Below, piece after piece: positions 37,222 to 44,890 of a stretch of DNA of 64,000 bases (positions are counted from its first letter, which is position 1; every line of letters starts with the position of its first letter). The stretch is from positions 434,001 through 498,000 of the forward strand of contig NZ_JAGIPH010000001.1 of the NCBI RefSeq assembly GCF_017877135.1, written 5' to 3'. A program made the translations under genes and the position numbers. The notes below the pieces were generated by a model that had not been told where the DNA came from, made no database searches, and was given only the letters and a program-made list of their open reading frames with translations. The DNA comes from Neorhizobium galegae (GTDB taxonomy: Bacteria > Pseudomonadota > Alphaproteobacteria > Rhizobiales > Rhizobiaceae).

Positions 37222-38346
37222 TCATCCCGGCTGCAGGACCCCACCGGCCGGCACGCCACCAACCTCCCCATCGTCTGAAATCCGCGTCACCTCCACGGTG
37301 ACATGCGACAGGCTTTGGAGATCCCGCAGCCTTTCCTTGTAGACTGAAGGCTGCAGCGGTTCGCGGGCGCAGACCGCAAGAATGGCCGCGTGATGGCCCG
37401 GCCCCACCTGCCAGACGTGCAGGTCCGTGAGCCTCACATCGGGATTTTCCACGCGGGCGCGGATCTGGTCGGCAAGCCTGCCTTTTCCCGGCACGGCATC
37501 AAGCAGAACCGACGACGTATCGCGCACCAGCCCGAAGGACCAGCGGGCAATCACCAGCCCGCCGACAATGCCCATCACCGGATCAAGCCAGATCCAGCCA
37601 TAGGCGCGCCCGGCAAACAGCGCGACGATCGCCAGAACCGAGGTCAGCGCATCCGCCAGCACATGCAGATAGGCCGCCCGCAGATTGTTGTCGCCAGCCC
37701 TGGCGGCGCCATGGTGGCCGTGATGACCGTGATGACCGTGATGACCGTGATGGCCGTGGTGGCCGTGGTGGCCGCCGTGATCGCGGTGTGGGGCGGACGC
37801 ATGAGGATCATCGGCGTGGTCGTGGGCGTGATCTTCGGCGTGGCCGTGATGATGGGCATGATCGTCCTTCAGCAGCCAGGCGCTCACAAGGTTGACGCCA
37901 AGCCCGAGGGCGGCGACGATAATGGCCTGATTGAATTCGATGGCCACCGGATCGGCGAGCCGCACCAGGCTTTCGCCGGCAATCAGAAGCGCAATCAGGG
38001 CCAGCACGACGGCGCTCGCAAAACCCGCCAGATCTCCCAGCTTGCCGGTGCCGAAGGTGAAGCGGCCGCTCTCAGCCTCGCGCCGCGCATACCAGTAGGC
38101 AAGCGCTGCAATCAGCATGGCGCCGGCATGGGTGGACATGTGCCAGCCATCGGCCAGCAGCGCCATGGAGCCGAACAGCGTGCCGGCGACGATTTCCGCC
38201 ACCATCATCGTGGTGGTGAGCCCGATCACCAGCCAGACCTTTTTGGCATTGCGGTCATGGTCGTCGCCCAGGAAGACGTGGTCGTGGGACGCGGGATCGA
38301 ACTTCCGGGAGGCTTCCGGCCGGTGCGTGTGCGGGGTGGAGTTCAT
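37222..38346 (-). CDS. dmeF: DmeF-type cation diffusion facilitator (Co/Ni/Zn efflux)
   Basis: 374 residues with six helices. The transport site is visible as LLADGWHMSTHAGAM in helix II and LHVLADALTSVLAIV in helix V. Between helices IV and V lies a histidine-rich loop (DDHAHHHGHAEDHAHDHADD and seven HHG triplets). The N-terminus also has a metal-binding THRPEAS..DHDH stretch. DmeF exports mainly cobalt and nickel in rhizobia. The ATG at 38346 has GGAG 8 bases upstream. It forms an operon with dmeR. Confidence 0.9.
   Translation of the reverse strand: MNSTPHTHRPEASRKFDPASHDHVFLGDDHDRNAKKVWLVIGLTTTMMVAEIVAGTLFGSMALLADGWHMSTHAGAMLIAALAYWYARREAESGRFTFGTGKLGDLAGFASAVVLALIALLIAGESLVRLADPVAIEFNQAIIVAALGLGVNLVSAWLLKDDHAHHHGHAEDHAHDHADDPHASAPHRDHGGHHGHHGHHGHHGHHGHHGHHGAARAGDNNLRAAYLHVLADALTSVLAIVALFAGRAYGWIWLDPVMGIVGGLVIARWSFGLVRDTSSVLLDAVPGKGRLADQIRARVENPDVRLTDLHVWQVGPGHHAAILAVCAREPLQPSVYKERLRDLQSLSHVTVEVTRISDDGEVGGVPAGGVLQPG
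37712..37776. repeat. 9-bp tandem repeat encoding the HHG loop of DmeF
   Basis: Seven consecutive 9-bp units (GTGATGACC or GTGGTGGCC on the plus strand) that encode His-His-Gly on the minus strand. The units are nearly identical at the DNA level, so copy number could change by slippage, altering the length of the metal-binding loop without a frameshift. Confidence 0.85.
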
Positions 38347-38406
38347 GGGCAGTTCTCCGGACATGAGCGCGGATTGAATGGGTGAGGTTCGGGCGCGGAC
38401 AGGGCG

Positions 38407-38679
38407 TCAGCGGATATAGCTGCGCAATGCGGCGGCCAGTTCCTCGGCAGCATGGGCCCGCTCGACCTCGTCGCCAGCATGCAGCACATGCTCGTGCAGA
38501 TGCGCCTGCATCACCTCGCCGGTGAGACCGTTCAGCGCGCCGCGAATGGAGGCGAGCAGCTGCAGCACCTCCCCGCACGGCTTTTCCGCTTCGAGCGCCC
38601 GCTCCACGGCCTCCATCTGGCCCTTCAGGCGGCGCACACGCGCCAGAAGCTTTTCGCCATCGCGAATGGTGTGGGACAT
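38407..38679 (-). CDS. dmeR: RcnR/CsoR-family metal-responsive repressor
   Basis: 90 residues, all helical. The nickel/cobalt ligand set of RcnR is present at the same positions: His3 (MSHTIRD), Cys35 (EKPCGEV), His60 and His64 (QAHLHEH). DmeR represses dmeRF and releases DNA on binding Ni or Co. The gene is immediately upstream of dmeF on the same strand, with its own operator-like site upstream. Confidence 0.92.
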   Translation of the reverse strand: MSHTIRDGEKLLARVRRLKGQMEAVERALEAEKPCGEVLQLLASIRGALNGLTGEVMQAHLHEHVLHAGDEVERAHAAEELAAALRSYIR

Positions 38680-38691
38680 GCGGCCTCTCCA

Positions 38692-38712
38692 ATAATATAC
38701 CCCCCTACCCTA
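38692..38712 (-). promoter_or_regulatory. Candidate DmeR operator overlapping the dmeR -10
   Basis: On the minus strand the site reads ATAGGGTAGGGGGGTATATT: a run of six G (38700-38705) flanked by TA-rich inverted ends. This is the G-tract form of site bound by RcnR/CsoR-class repressors. It ends in a TATATTAT -10-like element about 10-20 bases before the dmeR ribosome-binding site. Confidence 0.55.
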
Positions 38713-38808
38713 TCAGCCCGATCAGACCGCGCAAGGATTTTCTCCTCACCCGCACACGGCAACGCCTCCCCCGATGAGGAGAGGCGCCGGCTGCCGGGGC
38801 AAAGCTGA

Positions 38809-39600
38809 TCAGTGTTGGTGGGCGTGGCCGTCACGGCCGGCACGCGCGTGACCTGAATGATCGTGGCTGGCGTGATCGTGGGTGGCATGATCGTGGCCGG
38901 AATGATCATGACCGGCGCAGCAGGCATCGGCATGGCCGGCAGACTCGCTGCCATGGTCATGCGGATCGAGATTCGGGTCGATGCTGCCCTTGGCTGTCCA
39001 CTCTGCCCAGGACTGGCGCACGATCTGCACCGCCGAGGTCAGGAAAAGCCCGGCCATGACGCCGGCAACCACGAGATCCGGCCAGGCAGACGCCGTGCCC
39101 CAGACGCCTGTTGCCGCCAGCATGACGACGACATTGCCGATTGCATCGTTGCGCGAGCAGAGCCAGACGGAGCGCACATTGGCATCGCCATCCTTGTAGT
39201 TGATGAGCAGCAGCACGCTGAGCAGGTTGGCGGCGAGCGCCAGAAAGCCGATGACGCCCATCACTTCCGCCTGCGGCACCCCCACCGCAAAGACGCGGTA
39301 GACGGTCGATCCGAACACCCACAGGCCGATGAAGAACAGGCTCGCACCCTTGGCGGCGGCGGCCAGCGTGCGCACCTTGAGAGACGCGCCGATCACCGCA
39401 AGCGAGATGCCGTAGGTGACGGCATCGGCAAAGAAATCCAGCGCATCGGCCTGCAGCGCCTGCGAGCGGGCCATGTGGCCGGCCGTCATTTCGACGAAGA
39501 ACATCGCCGCATTGATGATGATGACCGCCCAGAGGCGGCGCCGATAATCATCGGAAAGCCCCTCGAACGTGCCGTGATGATGCCCGCAGGACGCACTCAT
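38809..39600 (-). CDS. CDF-family cation transporter with His-rich tail
   Basis: 263 residues. Helices with ALQADALDFFADAVTYGISL and CSRNDAIGNVVVMLAATGVW carry the paired acidic metal ligands. The N-terminus (SCGHHHG) and the last 50 residues (HADACCAGHDHSGHDHATHD and following) are rich in His and include CC, so they probably bind metal. It is divergent from a MerR regulator with a MerR-type promoter, which suggests metal-induced efflux of Zn, Cd or Co. Confidence 0.88.
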   Translation of the reverse strand: MSASCGHHHGTFEGLSDDYRRRLWAVIIINAAMFFVEMTAGHMARSQALQADALDFFADAVTYGISLAVIGASLKVRTLAAAAKGASLFFIGLWVFGSTVYRVFAVGVPQAEVMGVIGFLALAANLLSVLLLINYKDGDANVRSVWLCSRNDAIGNVVVMLAATGVWGTASAWPDLVVAGVMAGLFLTSAVQIVRQSWAEWTAKGSIDPNLDPHDHGSESAGHADACCAGHDHSGHDHATHDHASHDHSGHARAGRDGHAHQH

Positions 39601-39637
39601 GATGTCACCTTTTGCTTGATCTCTCGTGGTGACAGCC

Positions 39638-39668
39638 TACATAATTGCTCTAGCCACTAGAGGTTCAA
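39638..39668 (-). promoter_or_regulatory. MerR-type promoter of the CDF gene
   Basis: Reading on the minus strand: -35 TTGAAC (39668-39663), a 19-bp spacer, then -10 TATGTA (39643-39638). The spacer contains the dyad CTCTAG-TGG-CTAGAG (39648-39662). The over-long 19-bp spacer with central dyad is the hallmark of promoters that MerR regulators untwist on metal binding. Confidence 0.85.
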
Positions 39669-39683
39669 GCGGAATTTTTAAAA

Positions 39684-40097
39684 ATGCTGTCGATTGGCGA
39701 ACTTTCCAAACGCACCGGCGTCAAGGTGCCCACCATCCGCTACTATGAGCAGATGGGACTGCTGGCCGCGGTCGAACGCTCCGGCGGCAACCAGCGCCGC
39801 TATAGCCGCACGGATCTCGAACGGCTGGCCTTCATCCGCCATGCCCGCGACTTAGGCTTCGAGATCGAGCGCATCCGCGAACTGATCGCACTTAGCAACC
39901 ACCCGAAGGACGCCTGTGAGGGCGCCGACCGCATCGCGCTTGCGCATCTCTCAGACGTGCGCGACAAGATCGACCGGCTGAAGAAGCTGGAACACGAGCT
40001 GGAACGCATCGTCTCCCACTGCTCCGGCCACACGGTGGAGGATTGCTATGTGATCCGCGCGCTGTCGGATCATGGCCTGTGCGACCACGAGCATTGA
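39684..40097 (+). CDS. MerR-family metal-responsive regulator (CadR/PbrR-like)
   Basis: 137 residues: winged helix MLSIGELSKRTGVKVPTIRY..YEQMGLL, a dimerisation helix, and a C-terminal metal loop. Cysteines at DACEGAD, SHCSGHTVEDCYV and the HGLCDHEH tail match the CadR/PbrR/ZntR group (Cd, Pb, Zn). It controls the divergent CDF gene through the 39638-39668 promoter. Confidence 0.9.
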   Translation: MLSIGELSKRTGVKVPTIRYYEQMGLLAAVERSGGNQRRYSRTDLERLAFIRHARDLGFEIERIRELIALSNHPKDACEGADRIALAHLSDVRDKIDRLKKLEHELERIVSHCSGHTVEDCYVIRALSDHGLCDHEH

Positions 40098-40128
40098 GGG
40101 TGAGCGGGGAAACGACACAGGCTGCGTC

Positions 40129-40455
40129 CTATTCGTCCTCCACCTCGTCCGGCCGATAAAGCGCCTCGAAATCCCGCCCGCCATAGAAGACATTGGTGAT
40201 CTGAACGCAGTCCTCCCGCACGACATAGGCGATCACGGCCGAGTGCTCGAACGGAACGGTCCTGAGTCCGGGCGCCAGATCGTCCCGCAGGCGGCCACCG
40301 CGCGGCGCGTCGCCGATCTTGCGGCATCGTGCCATGATGCGCTCGACAAAACCTTTGGCAGTATGGGCGTTCCGGCTGAGTTCCACGACAGCGTCATAGA
40401 TGTCGCGAATGTCATCCAGCGCCTCGGCGCGATAAACGACAGGCAAACGCTGCAT
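40129..40455 (-). CDS. RelE/ParE family toxin (pair 2)
   Basis: 108 residues: VVYRAEALDDIRDIYDAVVE, then PRGGRLRDDLAPGLRTVPFEHSAVIAYVVREDCVQITNVFYGGRDFEALY, the ParE pattern of R...G..R....... F...Y.....I.I..V.......D. It shares one base with the antitoxin gene. Only weakly similar to the toxin at 25.6 kb, so not a recent duplicate. Confidence 0.85.
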   Translation of the reverse strand: MQRLPVVYRAEALDDIRDIYDAVVELSRNAHTAKGFVERIMARCRKIGDAPRGGRLRDDLAPGLRTVPFEHSAVIAYVVREDCVQITNVFYGGRDFEALYRPDEVEDE

Positions 40456-40736
40456 CAGCGTGCGGCGCGACCGCGCGCTTGCATGTGGCGTAAAATCTGC
40501 TGCTCCGCATCAGCGCAATCCACCACGGGACGCGGATCCTGCAGCGAGCGGGCAATCCGGGCGCGGATCTCAGACAGTGCATCGGACCGGCTGTCACGTG
40601 CAGGATCAGGTAACTGGCGCACGGCATCTTCCACGGCCTCGCTGATCGAGGCGTAATGCCCGGCGTCGACGTGCTCCTGAAGCTTGGACAGCGTATCGGC
40701 TGCGATGTCGATGCTGAGTTTGTGCGTCGAGGCCAT
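40455..40736 (-). CDS. ParD family antitoxin (pair 2)
   Basis: 93 residues: KLSIDIAADTLSKLQEHVDA followed by GHYASISEAVEDAVRQ, the ParD ribbon-helix-helix, and a charged C-terminal toxin-binding tail. The start at 40736 has GGGAGAA upstream. Antitoxin gene first and adjoining the toxin, as in ParDE operons. Confidence 0.87.
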   Translation of the reverse strand: MASTHKLSIDIAADTLSKLQEHVDAGHYASISEAVEDAVRQLPDPARDSRSDALSEIRARIARSLQDPRPVVDCADAEQQILRHMQARGRAAR

Positions 40737-40844
40737 GTCCGGTTCTCCCCATCTCTGCCTGATGGTAACACAAAGGCGTTGTCGGCAAAATGGCTCCCTC
40801 AAACTCCCCCTTGACATCCGCCCTAATCCGGCGCATCCATCCCG

Positions 40845-40957
40845 TCATGATGATCGTACACGCACCCATCGCTGCCATGTATTTTTGGGCCTACCGGTAA
40901 CGGGCGGCTCGGACAGATCACAATGTCAACAAGCCGCCGTCAGGCGGCTTTGTTGTT
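40845..40957 (+). ncRNA. Candidate small RNA or attenuator with terminator
   Basis: A strong terminator (AAGCCGCC 40931-40938, GTCA loop, GGCGGCTT 40943-40950, then TGTTGTTT) ends here without a gene in front of it. Upstream are a TTGACA (40810-40815), the palindrome TACCGGTA and a GACA...TGTC hairpin. The -10 is weak. It could be an independent small RNA, or an attenuator in the leader of the acetyltransferase that starts 45 bases on. Confidence 0.35.
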
Positions 40958-41002
40958 TCAAGACGGCACCTGACGGCACGAATGAACCAGAGGATGCCGC
41001 AC

Positions 41003-41491
41003 ATGCCTGAAGATACCGAAATTTCGCTGATCCGCCCGCCCGTGGTCAACATCCGGGCGGCCAAGCCGCGTGACCTGCCGCAACTGAACGAGATGATTGC
41101 GCTTCTCGCAGCCCATCACGGCGATGCCGCCGCCATGACGCCGGAAACGCTGGAGCGCGACCTGTTCGGCTCCCATCCCTGGATCCAGGCGCTGGTGGCC
41201 GATACCGGCTCGGAGCTCATCGGCTATGCCATTCTCGTGCCGCTCTACCGCGCCCAGGAGGGCAAGCGCGGCATGGACCTGCACCATCTCTTCGTGCGCG
41301 ACGGCCATCGCGGCCACGGCATCGGCCAGCATCTGGTCAACCGGGCGCGCGATTGTGCAAGGGCACTGGGCTGCGGCTACCTGTCGGTGAGCGCCGCCAC
41401 CGGCAATTTCGCCGCCCATCGCTTCTACGAGCAGATGGATTTCACCGCGCGCCCGGTCACGGGCATGCGCTTCCTGCAGGCGCTCGCCTGA
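41003..41491 (+). CDS. GNAT family N-acetyltransferase
   Basis: 162 residues: VNIRAAKPRDLPQLNEMIAL, YAILVPLYRAQ, MDLHHLFVRDGHRGHGIGQHLVNRAR (acetyl-CoA motif RxGxG as HRGHGIG) and HRFYEQMDFTAR. The substrate is unknown. The ATG at 41003 has AGAGGA 8 bases upstream; 40994 and 40982 are alternative starts. It is followed after 26 bases by the PfpI gene. Confidence 0.83.
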   Translation: MPEDTEISLIRPPVVNIRAAKPRDLPQLNEMIALLAAHHGDAAAMTPETLERDLFGSHPWIQALVADTGSELIGYAILVPLYRAQEGKRGMDLHHLFVRDGHRGHGIGQHLVNRARDCARALGCGYLSVSAATGNFAAHRFYEQMDFTARPVTGMRFLQALA

Positions 41492-41517
41492 ACGTCGATA
41501 CCCCCCAGGAGGACGAC

Positions 41518-42090
41518 ATGACACGGATTGCGATTGCCCTGACGCCCGACTATGCGGATTGGGAAATCGGGCTGCTGACCGCCGTTGCCCGCAGCTTTCT
41601 CGGCACCGATATCCTCACCGCCTCGCCGGACGGTGCGCCACTCACCTCGATGGGCGGCTTGCGGGTGACGCCCGACCTTGCCTATCGCGACCTGGCAGTG
41701 GGCAACTTCGACGCGCTGGTCCTTCCGGGCGGCATGAGCTGGGAAAAGGGCACCGCACCGGATCTTTCCGAACTGGTCGCGGCCTTTGCCCAGCGCAAGG
41801 CCGTCATCGGCGGCATCTGTGCTGCCGCAAGCGCGCTTGCCGGCACCGGCCTCCTCAATGACGTGGCCCATACCGGCAACGCCCTCTTGGCCCACAAGGC
41901 CTATCCCGCCTACCGGGGCGAGGCGCTTTACCGCGACCAGCCGCAGGCCGTCAGCGATCAGGGCATCATCACCGCTCCCGGCACCTCTCCCTTCACCTTT
42001 GCCGTGGAAATCCTGAAAGCGCTCGATCTTTGGACGCCGGATGCGCAAGCGGAAATGGTGGGCTTTTCCGCCGAGCATCATCCGGGCTGA
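41518..42090 (+). CDS. DJ-1/PfpI family protein
   Basis: 190 residues: IAIALTPDYADWEIGLLTAV, LVLPGGMSWEKG with the family's acidic residue, and the nucleophile elbow IGGICAAASALAGTGLL with the reactive cysteine. Family members are glutamine-amidotransferase-like chaperones, glyoxalases or peptidases. AGGAGGACGAC precedes the ATG. Probably co-transcribed with the GNAT gene. Confidence 0.88.
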   Translation: MTRIAIALTPDYADWEIGLLTAVARSFLGTDILTASPDGAPLTSMGGLRVTPDLAYRDLAVGNFDALVLPGGMSWEKGTAPDLSELVAAFAQRKAVIGGICAAASALAGTGLLNDVAHTGNALLAHKAYPAYRGEALYRDQPQAVSDQGIITAPGTSPFTFAVEILKALDLWTPDAQAEMVGFSAEHHPG

Positions 42091-42099
42091 TAACCCGTC

Positions 42100-42438
42100 T
42101 CAGCCGGTCAGCACCCGGCAGGCCTTCGGTAAACCATCGGAAACGTCACCCGCTATTGCGCGGCGGATATCGCGACTATTGAGATGAAGGTTATGGCCGG
42201 GGGCCAAGCCGAGGCGCGTCACTTTTGACTTGGCGGCAGCTTCGAAATGTCGGCTTTCCCTGAAGAAAAATTCAAGGCAGGCCTGCCGGGAAAGACCTTC
42301 CGCTGGGGCTGACGGCAGAAGTGCCCGAAAGGCGAGCCGATGCACAAGGCAGAGACTGCCCTCTCCCGGCACGCCAAATTGCAGGGCGTCAAGATCGTCG
42401 CGCCAGGTGGCGCGCCGATCCGGCTCGGTCTGGCTCAC
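42100..42438 (-). CDS. Small protein coupled to cbtA (hypothetical, 112 aa)
   Basis: Starts with GTG at 42438, overlapping the cbtA stop in the form GTGA. The product reads WRDDLDALQFGVPGEGSLCL, VHRLAFRALL, LSRQACLEFFFRESRHFEAA, LGLAPGHNLHLNSRDIRRAI. It is soluble and rich in charged residues with a His/Cys scatter (LCLVHRL, RHFE, GHNLHL). No family recognised. The translational overlap and co-direction place it in the riboswitch-controlled cbt operon. Confidence 0.6.
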   Translation of the reverse strand: MSQTEPDRRATWRDDLDALQFGVPGEGSLCLVHRLAFRALLPSAPAEGLSRQACLEFFFRESRHFEAAAKSKVTRLGLAPGHNLHLNSRDIRRAIAGDVSDGLPKACRVLTG

Positions 42439-43253
42439 CGTGCCGCCTCGAAACGCTGCATCAGGAGGCCGCTCAGCGAACCGAGAAGCGCCCAGAACAA
42501 GAGGCTTGTGAGCGTTGCCGCCACGATGAACTGGCGTTCGAGCCCAAGCGGAGCAAGCGCATGCTCGCCATCGGGCGGCAGCGGTGCGCCGATGGCATGT
42601 GGTGCCGCGATGAGCGCGATGGCCGCGACCGCCGATACCGCATCGCGTCGAAACGCCAGCAGCGCGATGCCGAGTGCCGTCGCAAAGGCCGTCGACAGCC
42701 ACCAGATCTGCCGCGCGCCAAGATCGCCGGCCGGAGATCCCGGCAGTTCCGGCGGAAGCCCCACCATGGGCGCCAGCATCACAGAGGCAAAACCGGCAAG
42801 GCCGAAGAATAGTCCCGTGCGCCAGTCGATGGTTTTGGCAAGCCCGCTCTGGCTCGCAACCGCCAGCAGCCCCGAAAGTACCAGCGCATAGCCGATGGCC
42901 GTCAGGATATTGGCCGCGGCCGTATAGGACAGCCGTTCGAGACCGTCGGCGGGCGTCCAGCCTGCCCCGTGGTCGTGCCCTCCATGATCATGACCTTCCT
43001 GATCATGACCTTGTGCATGTTCATGCGCTGCCGTTCCGGCGGCATGGCTATGAGACGTGGAGTTTTCGGCAACAGGCGGCGCGGCAAGCGGGGCCTCTGT
43101 CGCCGGCGCGTGATCATGACCGACGGAAGCCGCACTTTCATAGGTTTCGGCAGACAGAATGAGCGGCGTGGTGCCGACCATCTGAATCAGCGAGACGGCA
43201 ATACCGCTCACGATCCCCACCATCACGGCGGAGAATACAATGGATCTGAACAT
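42435..43253 (-). CDS. cbtA: CbtA family cobalt transporter subunit
   Basis: 272 residues with about six helices. The N-terminal helix (MFRSIVFSAVMVGIVSGIAV) is followed by a long histidine-rich loop (HSHAAGTAAHEHAQGHDQEG and HDHGGHDHG). Then come helices with AAANILTAIGYALVLSGLLA, GLAGFASVMLAPMVGLPPELPGS and the C-terminal pair. This is the CbtA pattern. CbtA and CbtB are believed to import cobalt for B12 synthesis and are typically under B12 riboswitch control, as here. Confidence 0.92.
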   Translation of the reverse strand: MFRSIVFSAVMVGIVSGIAVSLIQMVGTTPLILSAETYESAASVGHDHAPATEAPLAAPPVAENSTSHSHAAGTAAHEHAQGHDQEGHDHGGHDHGAGWTPADGLERLSYTAAANILTAIGYALVLSGLLAVASQSGLAKTIDWRTGLFFGLAGFASVMLAPMVGLPPELPGSPAGDLGARQIWWLSTAFATALGIALLAFRRDAVSAVAAIALIAAPHAIGAPLPPDGEHALAPLGLERQFIVAATLTSLLFWALLGSLSGLLMQRFEAAR

Positions 43254-43376
43254 GGAGAAAAACCTTATCCCCGGCGGCACCGGCCTTGACCGCGCTCGGC
43301 CTCAAAAGGCGCGATGCCCCGAAATCACAATGCAGGAATGGACTTCAAGCCTCTTTAAAAGAGGCAGTGGAGCGCG

Positions 43377-43553
43377 CTAGTGGCAGGGAAAGGCATTGGC
43401 GTGGCGCGTATCGTGGGCGGCATTGTGAACAACCTCCGCGTGGGAGAAGCCGACGAAGCCGACGATGAACAGGCCAAGCGCGACCGCAAAGACGGCCTGA
43501 AGCAGGGATGTGGATTTCGCCGAAGTCCCGGCGACGGATGTTTGGATCGACAT
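43377..43553 (-). CDS. cbtB: CbtB family cobalt transporter subunit
   Basis: 58 residues, one membrane helix (LLQAVFAVALGLFIVGFVGF) and the C-terminal metal-binding tail SHAEVVHNAAHDTRHANAFPCH with five histidines and a cysteine. It is the first gene of the operon, directly after the cobalamin riboswitch and before cbtA. Confidence 0.92.
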   Translation of the reverse strand: MSIQTSVAGTSAKSTSLLQAVFAVALGLFIVGFVGFSHAEVVHNAAHDTRHANAFPCH

Positions 43554-43587
43554 GCAAAAACCCCTCGTTGCATATGCGTTGACGACA

Positions 43588-43752
43588 GATGCGGCGGCAG
43601 GTCTCCTGGCTCGCGGGTCGCTGTTCAACGACCAGACCTTCCCGGTTTCCCAGTGGCCAGAACAGTCGATGAACTCACCGCTCACAGTTGCGGGGGCAGC
43701 CACGAATGAGGCACCGCTGACAATGCCCTATCGTATTCCCTTTTCATCCCGA
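43588..43752 (-). promoter_or_regulatory. Cobalamin riboswitch upstream of cbtBA
   Basis: On the minus strand the region begins near GATGAAAAGGGAATACGAT (about 43750), passes GCTGCCCCCGCAACTGTG (about 43683-43700) and GGGAAGGTCTGG, and ends with the B12 box GCCAGGAGACCTGCC (about 43596-43610), all conserved parts of the cobalamin aptamer. It ends about 35 bases before the cbtB ATG, so it probably controls cbtB translation or leader termination, lowering cobalt uptake when B12 is plentiful. Confidence 0.93.
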
Positions 43753-43874
43753 CGGATCTTTCATCCGGCAGGAACCGTCACACGCCCTTCTTGTCGCCTG
43801 CCACCGGGGGTCTGTCAATACGCGTCGCAACCCTCCGGTTTCTTCGCTTGTGCGCAGGTCCGCAGCTGCGCTGT

Positions 43875-44789
43875 TCAGCGCGCCGGAACCGCCTTCAGAT
43901 AGGCCGCGATTGCCGCAAGATCGCTCTTGGGCAGGTGCGACAGGTTCTGCTGCACCTCGACCATCGAGCCGCCGGCGCTGTCGAAGTCGGGCGTGAACCC
44001 GGTTTCCAGATAATTGGCGATATCGCCCTCGCTCCAGCTGCCGATGGTCTGCGAGCCCGGCGTGATGTCGGGAATGCGTCCCTCGCCTTCCGGGTTGGGG
44101 CCGCCGGCCAGCCACTGGTCCGTCTGCAGCCCGCCCAGCGCATTGCGCGGCGTGTGGCATTCGCCGCAATGGCCGGGGCCTTCCACGAGATATTGCCCGC
44201 GCTTGACGATCTCGCTCGGGGCGTTCAGCGCCACCCGCGGTTCGGCACTGAAGAACAGCAGTTTCCAGCCGCCGAGCGTCACGCGCAGGTTGAACGGAAA
44301 GGAGAGATCATGCGGCGATGCGACATTCGGGCTTGCCGGCAGCGTCTTCAGGTAACCGAAAAGATCGTTGACGTCCTTTGGCGTCATGCGCGCATAGGAG
44401 CTGTAGGGGAAGGATGGATAAAGGTGCTCTCCCTCCGGGCCGACGCCGCGCGTCATGGCATTGCCGAACTCCGCCAGCGTCCATGCGCCGATGCCGGCCT
44501 TTGGGTCGGGAGAAATATTGGGCACGTGGAAGGTGCCGAACGCCGTCGGCAGCGCGCGACCGCCCGACAGCACCTTCTGCTCTTCGCCCTTGGCATCCTT
44601 TTGCGCATGACAGCTGACGCAGCCGCCCGCCCAGAACAGCGTTTCGCCATTGGCGAGATCCGGCGCCGCAAGCCCTGCCCAGTGCTCGGCGGGATAAGGC
44701 TGCGGCCGCGTCAGCCCATAGGCGACGGCAGCACCTGCCACCACGACAATTGCGCCGGCCAATGCCAGCTTGGCTGTTATCGATGCCAC
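43875..44789 (-). CDS. Di-haem c-type cytochrome
   Basis: 304 residues. A signal-anchor helix (KLALAGAIVVVAGAAVAYGL), then two haem-binding motifs CVSCH (about 57-61) and CGECH (about 208-212), with methionines available as distal ligands (YARMTPKD, GSMVEVQ). It resembles the cytochrome subunits of alcohol and aldehyde dehydrogenases, acting in periplasmic electron transfer. The GTG start at 44789 has GGAG 7 bases upstream. Paired with the cytochrome c' gene upstream. Confidence 0.9.
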   Translation of the reverse strand: MASITAKLALAGAIVVVAGAAVAYGLTRPQPYPAEHWAGLAAPDLANGETLFWAGGCVSCHAQKDAKGEEQKVLSGGRALPTAFGTFHVPNISPDPKAGIGAWTLAEFGNAMTRGVGPEGEHLYPSFPYSSYARMTPKDVNDLFGYLKTLPASPNVASPHDLSFPFNLRVTLGGWKLLFFSAEPRVALNAPSEIVKRGQYLVEGPGHCGECHTPRNALGGLQTDQWLAGGPNPEGEGRIPDITPGSQTIGSWSEGDIANYLETGFTPDFDSAGGSMVEVQQNLSHLPKSDLAAIAAYLKAVPAR

Positions 44790-44890
44790 GGCCGCACTCC
44801 GCTACCGAGAAAGATTTACTGTGAAAGGATTGGCAGACGGGCACCCCGCCGCGCAAGACGAAAATGCGCGGCGGCGATGGCAGGGGGCCC

